A DNA stretch of 64,000 nt, taken from positions 1,247,001 to 1,311,000 of the forward strand of contig NZ_CP079094.1 in the NCBI RefSeq assembly GCF_019285595.1. The letters run 5' to 3'. Below, piece by piece: positions 54,174 through 64,000 of the stretch. Source of the stretch: Rickettsiella endosymbiont of Dermanyssus gallinae (GTDB lineage: Bacteria > Pseudomonadota > Gammaproteobacteria > Diplorickettsiales > Diplorickettsiaceae). The position numbers and the translations under genes are program-made. The notes under the pieces are model-generated. The model was not told where the DNA came from, ran no database searches, and saw only the letters and a list, made by a program, of their open reading frames with translations. Each line of letters begins with the position of its first letter. Positions within the stretch are counted from its first letter, which is position 1.

Positions 54174-54964
54174 TTATTTAGATGAGCCAACATTGGATAA
54201 ATTTTTAATATAATTCACAGTATAACCTACTAAACGTTTCGGATAATGAGTACTCACAACAGCAGCAGTATAAAATTTATCGACATGCAAAGGAAATAGC
54301 TTCCAGTGTAAATTCTCTTTTTTGTTAAGTGCCAAAATTTCTACGCAATCGTCAGTAGGAAACTCACTCATATCAACGGATATATTAGAAAGGAAATCGG
54401 TTAGACCCATTCCTTCCGCTTTTAAATAGGCTTCCTTCCTAGTCCAGCAACGAAAAAAAGCCTCTTTTTTTCCTGTTGACTTGCTAATTTTGAAAAATAA
54501 GACCTTTCTAAAGGCGAAAAAATAAATTCACTTAAATTTTCTACAGAAATATTGTTAGAATGATACTCTACATCAATACCAATAGGATCTTCTACGGTTA
54601 CTCCTAATAAAATAAGCTGATTTGAGTGTGAAATATTAAATTGTAGATTAGGCCAATTTTTATGAGGCGAAATCGCTGGTTTTCCATATTTCTCTCGTGT
54701 AAATAATAGATTTTCCGGTCTTTCATTTAAATAACTAGCAAGAACCCAACGTTTCAGGAAATGGGTTACTCCATAGCGGAAACGATCTTTTGCAAATTTA
54801 AATGAACTTAAACGTTTTTGCTCGTCTTCTGAAAGAATGTCTAGTTGGAAGTTTTCTTTATTAACAGCCCTTAAGTCAACTTTCCAAACATGACATTCTT
54901 TACGAGAAATACACAACGGGCTGGGTGATTTTTCCCACAAAAATTTATTCAATTTAACGCCCAT
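54174..54964 (-). pseudogene. Sfp-type phosphopantetheinyl transferase, poly-A frameshift
   Basis: Paralogue of 45090-46104. The first part (54964 to about 54450) holds DPIGIDVEYHS and FIFSPLERSYFSKL. The second (about 54470-54174) holds RCWTRKEAYLKAEGMG in another frame. Total length of 791 bases is one short of 792; the junction is a run of seven A on the sense strand (GGAAAAAAAGAGG), where eight would restore QEKKEAFFRCW. No other damage is visible. RNA polymerase slippage on such runs can restore the frame in AT-rich genomes, so the gene may still give some active enzyme. Directly downstream of the hybrid kinase (5 bases). Confidence 0.87.
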
Positions 54965-54969
54965 TCTGT

Positions 54970-57351
54970 CTAGGAAAACGCTTGTTTAGCGGCTTCTTTA
55001 GTTTCTTCTGCGACTTGAAGTAACGTTTGATAAAGCATTTCGGGCTTTTCAGGCGATTCTGATCGAAGTACCATTTGTATTTCTTTACAAACTTGTTCTA
55101 AGCGACTCGCTCCACAATAACTTGCTCCCCCCTTCCACTTATGAGCCAGCTTTCCTATACTCTGCCAATCTTTGTCCTGATGATGCTGTTTTAGCTCCGC
55201 TATTTCTTTTATTAGGCTACTCTCTAATAATTCCAACAGTTCATGAAGCGTTTTTTCACTACCCAGTAGGTTTAATGCCCTCTTTTTATCTAAAAGAGGC
55301 AGTGACTGTAAATTATTATTATCGGAGGATTCATCACGTTTTTCTTTTAAAATAGCAGGAGCTTGTGAATGCGATAGAAATGCATTCAAGATTCCAGAGG
55401 CTTTCTCGGGAGTTAAGGGTTTGGTGTAGATCGCATTCATTCCATTTGCAAGACAACTTTTCTTCTTTTCTTCATCTATATGCGCAGTTAACCCAATAAT
55501 AGGCACCGATGGATTACTCTGCCATTGTTTTAAGCGAATACGACGCGTCACATCACAACCATCTTCACCTGGCAAGCCAATATCCATTAAAATAAGTCTA
55601 TAATGATTCTTCTCTATAAGAGTCAATGCCGTTTTCCCATTCGAGGCAATATCAATTTGGCAATTAAGTGCTAACAGAACACCCTTCGCGACTCTTGCTG
55701 CAATTGGATTATCTTCTACCACTAACACACGGCTTCCTGTCGTCACAGGTATTTCTTGTAACTCAGACGCTTTCGTTGGTTTTTTAGTGGCTATGTGATG
55801 AATATCGTTTGCAAACGATGGAGACTCGTCTGTTTTACTGCCATCGGCGACTGATAACGATTCTTGCAAAGGAATTAAACATGTAAACGTTGTACCCGTA
55901 CCCTTTCCTACCTCACTCTCAATGCGAATTTCACCGTTTAAATCATCAATATATTGTTTAACCACTGAAAGACCTAGGCCCGTTCCAGGATAAATACCCT
56001 TATATGAAGGAATTAAGCGAGTAAAGCGGGTATAAACCTCTTGGTGTTTATCTCGGGGAATACCCATGCCGGTATCACTGACACGTAATTCAATAATTAC
56101 CTCACGCTTTTCATTTTTTATTAAACGTGCACTGACTTTAATTTCACCTTTATCTGTATACTTTAACGCATTAGTTACCAGCTCCAGAGCAATATTTTGT
56201 ATACGTACAGGATCGCCCAGCAAATACGACGGGATAGTTTTATCATAATCCAAATGTAACTTGAGGTGTTTTACCTCGGCTTGCGGCTTGTTTAAGCGTA
56301 TGATCCGTTCTAATTCTTTATGCAAGTCAAACCTTTGCTTTAAGAGTGGGATTTCACCCGTTGCTACCTTAATACTCTCTAATATTTTATTTAAAAACTC
56401 TAATAAAGCATCACTAGATTGAATCAGATCTACAGCATATTCATTTACTTTTTTTGGATTGTTTGATTGCATCTGAATCAAATGCGCACAACCCACAATA
56501 CCCGATAAAGGCGTTCGGATATCATGACGCATGTTTTCTAGAAATTCGGTTTTGGCCTGATTAGCGGCCTCTGCTTTTTGTTGGGCTTCTTTAAGCTTAG
56601 TAATCTCCGTTGAAATTCCTATAACGCCTACAGTTTCACCTTTTCTATTTTTTAAAGGAACTTTATTAGCTACCCAATATAAACGTTGGCCCTCAGGGCC
56701 TACGAAAGGCGGTTCCTCAATATTTAATTTTGGGATATTTGTCTCAATGACTTGTTTCCCATCTTCGACCATTGAATTGATTACTTTTTTATCTACATTT
56801 TTAATACGCCTCATTAATTCGCTAAAATCTTTACCTACCGTTTCAGAGCGCTCCATTCCTAACGTTCTTGCTGAATTTTCATTACAACCAAGATAGATAA
56901 AATCGTTGCTAAACCAATAAACATTACCTGGCAATTGTGCAATGATACTGTCTAATTCATATATTTTATCTTCTGCTTTTTTTAGCTTGGTAACATCTTC
57001 ACCAACACCAATAATTCCAGCTACTTTTCCCTGTTCGTCGTACCAGGGTCTTTTCTTAACTGAATAAATAATTTCTTTGCCATCATCGTCAACGGCAACC
57101 TCTTGTGATATGCATTCTTTCTGCTCCGTCATGAGCTTTTTATCAAGCTGGATAATGCTTTCTGCGATAGCTTGAGGGTATAACTCCTTGTCTGTTTTAC
57201 CTAAAATTTCTTCTCTTGTGTTAACTCTGACTACCTTAAGGTGCTGGTCATTACAGTCTAAGTAATGCCCTTTTATATCCTTTAAATAGGCATTCCCAGG
57301 AATTGACTCTAACAGTTGTTTAAAATAATTAATTTTTTGATCTTTGCTCAT
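54970..57351 (-). CDS. Hybrid sensor histidine kinase (PAS-PAS-HisKA-HATPase-REC-Hpt), copy 2
   Basis: About 793 residues from ATG 57351 (MSKDQKINYF), preferred to an in-frame ATG at 57438 because AAAAGG lies 7 bases upstream and the length then matches copy 1. Two PAS domains, H-box MRHDIRTPLSG (His about 277), HATPase (DTGMGIP, GTGLGLS), receiver MDIGLPGEDG (Asp about 587) and Hpt AHKWKGGASY (about 737). The kinase core is very similar to copy 1 while the PAS region differs, implying different signals with a shared output. Divergent from the NRPS at 57677 and so a candidate regulator of it. Confidence 0.93.
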   Translation of the reverse strand: MSKDQKINYFKQLLESIPGNAYLKDIKGHYLDCNDQHLKVVRVNTREEILGKTDKELYPQAIAESIIQLDKKLMTEQKECISQEVAVDDDGKEIIYSVKKRPWYDEQGKVAGIIGVGEDVTKLKKAEDKIYELDSIIAQLPGNVYWFSNDFIYLGCNENSARTLGMERSETVGKDFSELMRRIKNVDKKVINSMVEDGKQVIETNIPKLNIEEPPFVGPEGQRLYWVANKVPLKNRKGETVGVIGISTEITKLKEAQQKAEAANQAKTEFLENMRHDIRTPLSGIVGCAHLIQMQSNNPKKVNEYAVDLIQSSDALLEFLNKILESIKVATGEIPLLKQRFDLHKELERIIRLNKPQAEVKHLKLHLDYDKTIPSYLLGDPVRIQNIALELVTNALKYTDKGEIKVSARLIKNEKREVIIELRVSDTGMGIPRDKHQEVYTRFTRLIPSYKGIYPGTGLGLSVVKQYIDDLNGEIRIESEVGKGTGTTFTCLIPLQESLSVADGSKTDESPSFANDIHHIATKKPTKASELQEIPVTTGSRVLVVEDNPIAARVAKGVLLALNCQIDIASNGKTALTLIEKNHYRLILMDIGLPGEDGCDVTRRIRLKQWQSNPSVPIIGLTAHIDEEKKKSCLANGMNAIYTKPLTPEKASGILNAFLSHSQAPAILKEKRDESSDNNNLQSLPLLDKKRALNLLGSEKTLHELLELLESSLIKEIAELKQHHQDKDWQSIGKLAHKWKGGASYCGASRLEQVCKEIQMVLRSESPEKPEMLYQTLLQVAEETKEAAKQAFS

Positions 57352-57676
57352 TTTATTACCTTTTGTAATGAGAGAATCTATTGAGAAAGCTACATTCCTA
57401 TGCTTATCTCTGACTATCCATTCTGCCCTTAGATCCATCTATTAGTAATTTTCTATAATAACTATATTTTATGATTAAAAATAGATCATAAAATATTATA
57501 AATGGTGAATAGTTGTGTGGAAATCAATTTGAGAACTTCTAAATTTTAATTTCTAATAAAAATGCTTAAATGCATTCAAATTTTAGGACTAAATAGAAAA
57601 TTTGTAGCTATTGTTTAAGTTTAAAAGATATAGTAAAAGCATGTTTTTTAATTATAAGAATAAAAACTAAAAGTAT
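57352..57676. other. 325-bp divergent intergenic region
   Basis: Separates the leftward hybrid kinase from the rightward NRPS. Strongly AT-rich, with no gene seen. It must hold both promoters; I could not assign -35/-10 boxes with confidence. The first part (to 57438) is open in the kinase frame. Confidence 0.5.
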
Positions 57677-60600
57677 ATGGCTGCCTTACGTAAAAATAAA
57701 ATTCACACCTTGCTGCTGAACCTATGGAAAAAAGTTCTACAAACAGAAGAAATAAATTTGAAGGATAAATTCATAGCTTTGGGAGGGAATTCACTCTCTG
57801 CCATTCAAATCATACATAAAATAAATGAACTATTAGGAATCCACCTACCTTTAGATACTATTTTCAAACACGATACCATTACTAAGCTGTCCGATTTTAT
57901 TGAAAAAAGTCTAATTAAGCAACCCACTTTAGAAAAAGAAATCGAAAAAAAGACAATCAGTGGGGACGCTGGCACCCTGCTTACCCCATCCCAACAGCAG
58001 ATTTACTTTCTTGCTCAGCAAAGCAATAATGCCTCTATTGCCTATCATGTTCCTCTGGGACTTAACATCAAGGGCAATTTAAACATATCCCTGCTAGAAA
58101 AAGCACTTAATACCATTATCCATAGACACGATATTTTTCGTTCATTTTTTAGGGCATCTGATAACGGGATCAATCATTTTTTTCAAAAAGATATAAATAT
58201 AAAATTATCGGCAGAATATATAGAAAACAAGGATTTACAAAAAGAAATTCTTGTGGAAACAAGAAAAATAATCGACCTGCATGCACCACTTTTAATGAGA
58301 GTTAGATTATTTAAACTATCGGAACAAACTCATTTTTTACTTATAAGAATACACCATATTATTACCGACGCTTGGTCTTTATCCCTATTTAAAAATGAGC
58401 TAGTAAATTGCCTTAACACCCTTTCAAATGGAAAATATCCTAATTTAGTTGCTATAAAAGAAAACTTTTCAGATTTTATATCCCATCAAACATCCTATCT
58501 TAATAATCGGAAAATTCGCGATGATTTAAAGTACTGGTACTCTAAACTAAATACATTTACCGAAATTACGTTTCCAAGCGATTTCAAAAGACCCACTATA
58601 AAGAAATTTCAAGGTAGAAGATATAAATTTACCATAAATAAAGACATTTTTGAGAAACTAAATAGCTTCAATATTAAAAATAATACCACCTCCTTTATGG
58701 TAATGGCCTCCATAGTAAGCGCGCTATTAAGCCGCTATAACCGACAAGAAGATATCGTTATCGGATTTCCTATTTCCGGTCGTGATAATGCTGAATTTAG
58801 CAATACGATGGGATTATTTTTGAACACCTTGGTATTAAGAAGTCATTTATATGAAGAAGATAATTTCGAATCCTTTTTGCTACGTGTAAAACAAGATTTA
58901 CTAGATGCCTTCTCACACCAAAATTTGCCCTTTTCTCGGCTGGTTAAAGAACTAAATATACCCCGATGCCAAAATAGAAATCCAATATTTCAAGTGATGC
59001 TAGTATGGCAAGATAGCGTAAATAACGCAGATATAGTTTTACCAGCAATGACCATTACATCTTGTCATGTAGATAATAGAAGCTCAAAATTCGACATGAC
59101 TTTTGAGTTTATTCCTTCAGAACAGGGTATTGACTGCTGCATTGAATATGATACTGATCTCTATAAAAAAAGCACGATAGAAAAACTATCTTCTCATTTC
59201 ATGAATTTGCTGGTAAGCGCCCTAGAAGATCCTCATAAAAATTTACAGGCCTTAGAATTCATTACCGCACAAGAAAAAAATCAGTTTTTAGATAATCAAT
59301 CCTTACGCGAACTACAGTTAGTAGAACCTACCACGCTACATGCACTATTTGAGGAACAAGCCGCACGTTTTCCCAACCATATTGCCCTACGTTGCGGTGA
59401 ATTAATCCTTACTTATAAAGAATTGAACCAGCATGCTAACCAATTAGCACATTATATACGACAACACTATAGCGAAGTGTTTAGGAAATCGGATACTATT
59501 TTAATAGGTCTTTACTTAGACCGAAGCGCAAATTTAATCATTAGCTTGCTTGCTATCTTAAAGGCCGGCGCTGCTTATGTGCCACTAGACCCCGAATGGC
59601 CTAAACAAAGATTAGATTCTGTTTTAGCCGATGCTAATTGTCCAGTAATACTGACCGATAGCTTGAATAAAACTAAATTCAGTTCTGTCCAAAAGAATTT
59701 ATTCGTTGTTGATGAACCCCTACATGAACTCACTGAATTTCCAACCTTCAACGTAAAACATGAGTCTAATGTTCGGGATTTAATTTATGTACTCTATACA
59801 TCAGGCACAACCGGCATTCCCAAAGGGGTATGCCAAACGCATTACAATGTCATCCGTTTATTAGAACGGGGTAACGAACTATTTAGCTTTAGCTCTAACG
59901 ATGTCTGGGTATTATTTCATTCCTATACCTTTGATTTTTCTGTATGGGAAATGTGGGGAGCTTTGCGATTTGGAGGATGTCTTGTCCTACCCTCTTATCA
60001 GGAAACTCGTGATCCTGCTTTATTCCGTCAACTTGTTTTACAAAATAAGGTAACAGTTTTAAATCAAACCCCTTCAGCCTTTCAGCTTTTTATACAAGCC
60101 GGAAAAGAGAATCCAACACGAATAACTACATTAAAGTACGTTATTTTTGGTGGAGAAGCGCTGGATATTTCCCTATTATCTGATTGGTGGAGACAGTACC
60201 CAGAAAATCATCCTGCCCTCGTTAATATGTATGGTATTACGGAAACAACAGTCCACACCACCTTTAAATTTTTGAAGAAAAAGGATTTAAAAAGACGAGA
60301 ATTTTCTAACATCGGTGTTCCATTAGTTGATATGAAAGCCTATGTGGTTGATACACAAGGCCATCTAGTTCCGATAGGTGTGCCAGGTGAATTATGGCTC
60401 AGTGGTTTTGGCTTATCCCCAGGCTACTTAAATAGGCCAGAATTAAATACTGAAAAATTTATACCGAATAGCTTTAATAAAACATTGACAGAGCTAACCC
60501 ATCATTTAGCAGAATTAGCCTTTTCACGTGTATATAGAACAGGTGACCTAGTCCGATGGCTCTCTGATGGCAGCTTAGAGTATCTAGGAAGAATAGATAA

Positions 60601-63600
60601 GCAACTAAAAATCAAGGGGTTTAGAATCGAAGCCGGCGAAATTGAATCTGCACTAAGAAAGCATACAGCAATCGAGCAATGTTTAATCAATGTATTAAAG
60701 CAAGGCGGTTTAACACTATTAGTCGCCTATTATATTCCTGCAAAACAAGATACTCAGAATCTAAATGATGAAGTCTTAAGTATTGAGCTAAGACGTTATT
60801 TATCTAATTTACTTCCCCATTACGCCATTCCAAAGTTCTTTATCAAACTAGATTCTATCCCTTTGACGCGTAATATGAAGGTCGACTATCTAGCACTGCC
60901 TATACCGTCGTCCTCCGTAGTAGATAACACAGCATTAACGCTAGCTATGGACAAATCAGAACAAACTGAAGCTGAAGCAATTTTAACGGGGATATGGACA
61001 CATATTTTACAAATAACCGATATTGACAAAGATGATAATTTTTTTCACTTAGGCGGTGACTCTATAACCAGTATCCGAATTGTTACTGAAGCAAGAAAAA
61101 AAGGATTCGACTTCTCAGTCAGTGACTTATTTAAATCACCTACCATAAGGAATTTGGCAAATTATTATAAGGGTCTAATTCGAGAAGAAAAAATTAAATT
61201 AAAAAGATTCAATAATATTAAGAAAAAACAAATTATTTGTAAAAAACTCCTTATAGCGCCAGAGAATATTGATGATGTCTATCCACTGGCTGCTTTGCAA
61301 GCAGGGATGTTATATCACTCAAGTTATGCTACTAACTCGGCTGTTTATTTAGATGTATTTTCCTATACTATCTCAGGAATTTATTCTAAAAATAATCTAA
61401 TTCATGCCATTCAAAAACTTATAGCCATTCATCCAGTCCTCAGAACCTCGTATTTACTGGATGAATTTGACGAGCCCATACAAATCGTCCATAAAACAGT
61501 AGGAATACCTTTCTATGACAAAGATATAAGCGATCTATCCAGCACTGAACAGGCCGATCAACTAGAAGCCTGGATACAACTTGAAAAATCAACTCCTTTC
61601 CAATATGAACAGGCTCCTTTATTTAGAATCACTGCTCATGTGATAAGTAAAACCCAATTTGTATTAGGTATCGCTTTTCATCATTCAATATTAGATGGTT
61701 GGAGCCTCGCTACGTTTATAACCAAACTACTGGAACAATATTCGCTTCTTCACCTCAAGAAATCGAAAACAATAGCCAATCAAATAAACACTAATGAAAC
61801 AGATTGGAATTTCAAGTGGTTTGTACAGCTAGAAAAATCAGCAATAATTTCTCAGACAGATCAAACATTCTGGAAAAATGAACTTTCTGGGTTTGAACTA
61901 ACCGACATACCTCGTATTCCCTACATTACTTCATCAGATGATAAAGATTTTCAAACCTATCGTGTTCAAATCGATAGCTCAGTTACATCAAAATTAATGG
62001 TGTTAGCAAAATCTATCAATGTTTCTCTTGATGAAATTATTCTTGCCGCGCATTTGAAACTTCTATCCATTTACTCTGGCCGAGAAGATGTGTTATCGGG
62101 CGTCGTATTCAATGGCAGGCCTGCCATTGAAAATATAGATACCACGTTAGGGCTATTTTTAAATACCCTACCCTTTAGAATCAAAATAGAAGATTTCTCA
62201 TGGAAAAAGTTAATCCTTTCTGTTTCTGAAAAAAAGAAAACTATCTATCCGCATAGACGTTATCCATTGATGAAAATTATGCAAGATGTTAAGGAAGACC
62301 CTTTATTTAATGTCATTTTTTATTTCACTCACTTTCATGTCTATAAGCAATTATCAGAAAATGAACAGTTTAAAATCATTGACCAAATGCATTATGAACG
62401 TACAAATTTTCCTCTTGCCATTAATTGTGTCTTGAGTCCTGTTACTAAAAAACTAGAAATTCTGTTTAATTATGAAACAAAAAACTACAATTCAGACCAA
62501 ATAAGCAGTTTATCTAATTGCTATTCTCGGCTATTAACCACGATAGCAGCAGATATAGACGCGACACATAATACTTTTTCATTTCTCACCACCGAACAAA
62601 AACAATGCTTGTTAATAGATTGGAATCAAACAAAAAGTCTTTTCCTAAAAGATAAACCTGCTCATGAACTCATAGAAATTAATGCTAAAAAATTCCCACA
62701 AAAAACTGCGCTTATTTTTAATGATGATTCGATTACTTACTCTGAACTTAATATTCGAGCTAATCAACTGGCAAACTATCTAAATCAAAGCCATACAAGC
62801 CACTTAGTTGGCTTATATATTGACCGTAGCCTAGAGGCTATCATCGCTATGCTAGCACTATGGAAAGCTGGAAAAGCTTATATCCCTATTGATCCGCAGT
62901 ATCCAAAAGAAAGGATTAAATATATTCTAAACGATGCGCAATGTGATTGCTTACTGACTCAAAAAAGCCTTACGCAAAATTTAGGGCTATCTGGCGATAT
63001 TAAGCTAGTCTACCTGGATGATTTAAAATCTATCGCTTCAATCTCAGTAAAAAAACCTTCTAATCCTATTAAAAAAGAGAAATTAGCCTACGTTATTTAC
63101 ACATCGGGTTCCACAGGCATGCCTAAAGGCGTCATGATAGAACATCCATCGCTTATTAATCTTTTAGGAGATATGCAGAAAAAAATTACTTTTACCAAAA
63201 ATGACAGCTTTTTGGCAATGACCTCTTTTTCGTTTGATATTTCAATTTTAGAAGTATTCCTTCCACTGATTACGGGTGGTTGTTGTGTACTTGCTGATCA
63301 ATCTGGTAGTAAAGATCCGCGATGGATTAAAGAAGCATTAAACAGGTACCCTATCACGGTCGTTCAAGCTACTGCCTCTAAATGGGCTCTACTCTTTGAA
63401 TATGGTTTAGTAGAATCAAAATGCAAAATAAAAGCATTATGCGGAGGTGAGGCACTACCAGCCCACGTTGCATCACAGCTTATTGCATTTGCTGAATCCG
63501 CTTGGAATGTTTACGGCCCTACAGAAACCACTATTTGGTCAACCCTCTATAAACTATCTAAAGAGGACAAATTTATTAAGCCGCCTATTGGGGCTCCACT

Positions 63601-64000
63601 ATCGAATACAAAAATTTATGTCTTGGATCAAAAATTACAACCTGTGCCAATAGGTGTAGTAGGAAACTTGTATATTTCAGGCGTAGGTCTAGCAAGAGGT
63701 TACTTAAACCGCTTTGATTTAACACAAGAAAAATTCATCGAGAATCCATTTCGCGGAAAAGATGATAACTACGCTAGATTGTATTGCACAGGCGATTTAG
63801 CCAGATGGTTACCTAATGGCAACCTAGATTTTGTTAATAGAAGTGATCATCAAATTAAAATCCGGGGCTTTAGAGTAGAAGCAGGGGAAATTGAATATGC
63901 TTTATTAAAGCATAAAGCGATAAAAGACAGTGTTGTTTTACTCAAAAATAGTGATTCAACGCAATTATTAGTCGCATTTTTAGTTAAAAACAATAACACC
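57677..64000 (+). CDS. Nonribosomal peptide synthetase PCP-C-A-PCP-C-A, 3' end outside window
   Basis: The frame is open for 2108 codons to the window edge from ATG 57677 (MAALRKNKIH). It starts with a carrier domain (LGGNSLSA, about 38) and no adenylation domain, so the first residue must arrive in trans. Then condensation (HHIITDAWS, about 226), adenylation 1 (TSGTTGIPKG, about 709), PCP (LGGDSITS, about 1126), condensation (VYPLAALQAGMLYHS then HHSILDGWS, about 1338) and adenylation 2 (TSGSTGMPKG, about 1811). By eye against GrsA the first pocket reads D-F-W-N-I-G-M-V-H, the textbook Thr code, and the second D-I-L-Q-L-G-V-I-W, close to Gly. More modules or a TE should lie to the right. Substrate calls are inference. 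Confidence 0.93.
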   Translation, partial: MAALRKNKIHTLLLNLWKKVLQTEEINLKDKFIALGGNSLSAIQIIHKINELLGIHLPLDTIFKHDTITKLSDFIEKSLIKQPTLEKEIEKKTISGDAGTLLTPSQQQIYFLAQQSNNASIAYHVPLGLNIKGNLNISLLEKALNTIIHRHDIFRSFFRASDNGINHFFQKDINIKLSAEYIENKDLQKEILVETRKIIDLHAPLLMRVRLFKLSEQTHFLLIRIHHIITDAWSLSLFKNELVNCLNTLSNGKYPNLVAIKENFSDFISHQTSYLNNRKIRDDLKYWYSKLNTFTEITFPSDFKRPTIKKFQGRRYKFTINKDIFEKLNSFNIKNNTTSFMVMASIVSALLSRYNRQEDIVIGFPISGRDNAEFSNTMGLFLNTLVLRSHLYEEDNFESFLLRVKQDLLDAFSHQNLPFSRLVKELNIPRCQNRNPIFQVMLVWQDSVNNADIVLPAMTITSCHVDNRSSKFDMTFEFIPSEQGIDCCIEYDTDLYKKSTIEKLSSHFMNLLVSALEDPHKNLQALEFITAQEKNQFLDNQSLRELQLVEPTTLHALFEEQAARFPNHIALRCGELILTYKELNQHANQLAHYIRQHYSEVFRKSDTILIGLYLDRSANLIISLLAILKAGAAYVPLDPEWPKQRLDSVLADANCPVILTDSLNKTKFSSVQKNLFVVDEPLHELTEFPTFNVKHESNVRDLIYVLYTSGTTGIPKGVCQTHYNVIRLLERGNELFSFSSNDVWVLFHSYTFDFSVWEMWGALRFGGCLVLPSYQETRDPALFRQLVLQNKVTVLNQTPSAFQLFIQAGKENPTRITTLKYVIFGGEALDISLLSDWWRQYPENHPALVNMYGITETTVHTTFKFLKKKDLKRREFSNIGVPLVDMKAYVVDTQGHLVPIGVPGELWLSGFGLSPGYLNRPELNTEKFIPNSFNKTLTELTHHLAELAFSRVYRTGDLVRWLSDGSLEYLGRIDKQLKIKGFRIEAGEIESALRKHTAIEQCLINVLKQGGLTLLVAYYIPAKQDTQNLNDEVLSIELRRYLSNLLPHYAIPKFFIKLDSIPLTRNMKVDYLALPIPSSSVVDNTALTLAMDKSEQTEAEAILTGIWTHILQITDIDKDDNFFHLGGDSITSIRIVTEARKKGFDFSVSDLFKSPTIRNLANYYKGLIREEKIKLKRFNNIKKKQIICKKLLIAPENIDDVYPLAALQAGMLYHSSYATNSAVYLDVFSYTISGIYSKNNLIHAIQKLIAIHPVLRTSYLLDEFDEPIQIVHKTVGIPFYDKDISDLSSTEQADQLEAWIQLEKSTPFQYEQAPLFRITAHVISKTQFVLGIAFHHSILDGWSLATFITKLLEQYSLLHLKKSKTIANQINTNETDWNFKWFVQLEKSAIISQTDQTFWKNELSGFELTDIPRIPYITSSDDKDFQTYRVQIDSSVTSKLMVLAKSINVSLDEIILAAHLKLLSIYSGREDVLSGVVFNGRPAIENIDTTLGLFLNTLPFRIKIEDFSWKKLILSVSEKKKTIYPHRRYPLMKIMQDVKEDPLFNVIFYFTHFHVYKQLSENEQFKIIDQMHYERTNFPLAINCVLSPVTKKLEILFNYETKNYNSDQISSLSNCYSRLLTTIAADIDATHNTFSFLTTEQKQCLLIDWNQTKSLFLKDKPAHELIEINAKKFPQKTALIFNDDSITYSELNIRANQLANYLNQSHTSHLVGLYIDRSLEAIIAMLALWKAGKAYIPIDPQYPKERIKYILNDAQCDCLLTQKSLTQNLGLSGDIKLVYLDDLKSIASISVKKPSNPIKKEKLAYVIYTSGSTGMPKGVMIEHPSLINLLGDMQKKITFTKNDSFLAMTSFSFDISILEVFLPLITGGCCVLADQSGSKDPRWIKEALNRYPITVVQATASKWALLFEYGLVESKCKIKALCGGEALPAHVASQLIAFAESAWNVYGPTETTIWSTLYKLSKEDKFIKPPIGAPLSNTKIYVLDQKLQPVPIGVVGNLYISGVGLARGYLNRFDLTQEKFIENPFRGKDDNYARLYCTGDLARWLPNGNLDFVNRSDHQIKIRGFRVEAGEIEYALLKHKAIKDSVVLLKNSDSTQLLVAFLVKNNNT

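Larger units (their letters stand above)
50645..57351. repeat. Duplicated module, copy 2 (GrpB, MATE, APH(6), PPTase, hybrid kinase)
   Basis: Counterpart of 10350-14754. It keeps the order GrpB, APH(6), kinase and adds a MATE gene and a PPTase. A third partial copy (kinase remnant then PPTase) is at 45090-46570. Confidence 0.85.

Overview
The window is AT-rich, with frequent TTG/GTG starts, a VirB/Lvh-type (P-type) type IV secretion operon, an IS256-family insertion sequence, several single-base frameshifts and a large secondary-metabolism island. Together these suggest a host-associated gammaproteobacterium of the Legionellales/Coxiellaceae type (Rickettsiella or Diplorickettsia-like). That placement is an inference from gene content and protein style; no rRNA or housekeeping marker is present.

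Layout. 1-7925 (+): a type IV secretion operon, virB4 (cut by the left edge), virB5, a virB7-like lipoprotein, a second lipoprotein, virB6, virB8, virB9, virB10, virB11. 7939-22028 (-): a co-directional run of a HEPN-like protein, a D-amino-acid-oxidase-like flavoprotein, a HAD phosphatase, a tandem GrpB protein, a frameshifted APH(6)-type kinase, a hybrid histidine kinase and a 2414-residue NRPS (FkbH-PCP-C-A-NMT-PCP-TE). 22304-23399 (-): a lone histidine-kinase ATPase domain coupled to a LuxR-type regulator. 23700-30300: small accessory genes (a ribbon-helix-helix protein with a palindromic operator, an Rpn nuclease, PhzF, a receiver protein, a GNAT) and an IS256-family element. 30635-45052 (-): a trans-AT polyketide cluster with two FAD monooxygenases, an MDR reductase, KS/DH/ACP/TE proteins and a discrete acyltransferase. 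45090-47399 (-): a PPTase, a kinase remnant and a receiver gene, each carrying one copy of a 247-bp element. 47661-50519: a DUF2520 protein, a frameshifted queuosine-precursor transporter and an XRE/S24 regulator. 50645-57351: a second copy of the GrpB / APH(6) / hybrid kinase module, here also with a frameshifted PPTase and a MATE pump. 57677-64000 (+): an NRPS reading off the right edge (PCP-C-A-PCP-C-A...), whose adenylation pockets read by eye as Thr and Gly.

How the genes fit together: two NRPS lines and one trans-AT PKS line share a region with duplicated regulators (hybrid kinases), resistance or export functions (APH(6), MATE) and two PPTases needed to activate the carrier proteins. 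Both PPTase genes are interrupted, one by the 247-bp element and one by a single-base poly-A frameshift.

The main discovery candidate is that 247-bp element. Four near-identical copies, all exactly 247 bp, interrupt virB9, a PPTase, a receiver gene and a kinase remnant. All four lie in the sense orientation of the gene they interrupt, have no visible target duplication and are GC-richer than their surroundings. Removing the element restores an exact open reading frame and the expected family motif in all three otherwise intact genes. The element has several perfect stems and complementary ends, and the only three differences among copies fall in loops or bulges. This is what an RNA-level intervening sequence (spliced or bypassed), or a sense-selected structured mobile element, would look like.
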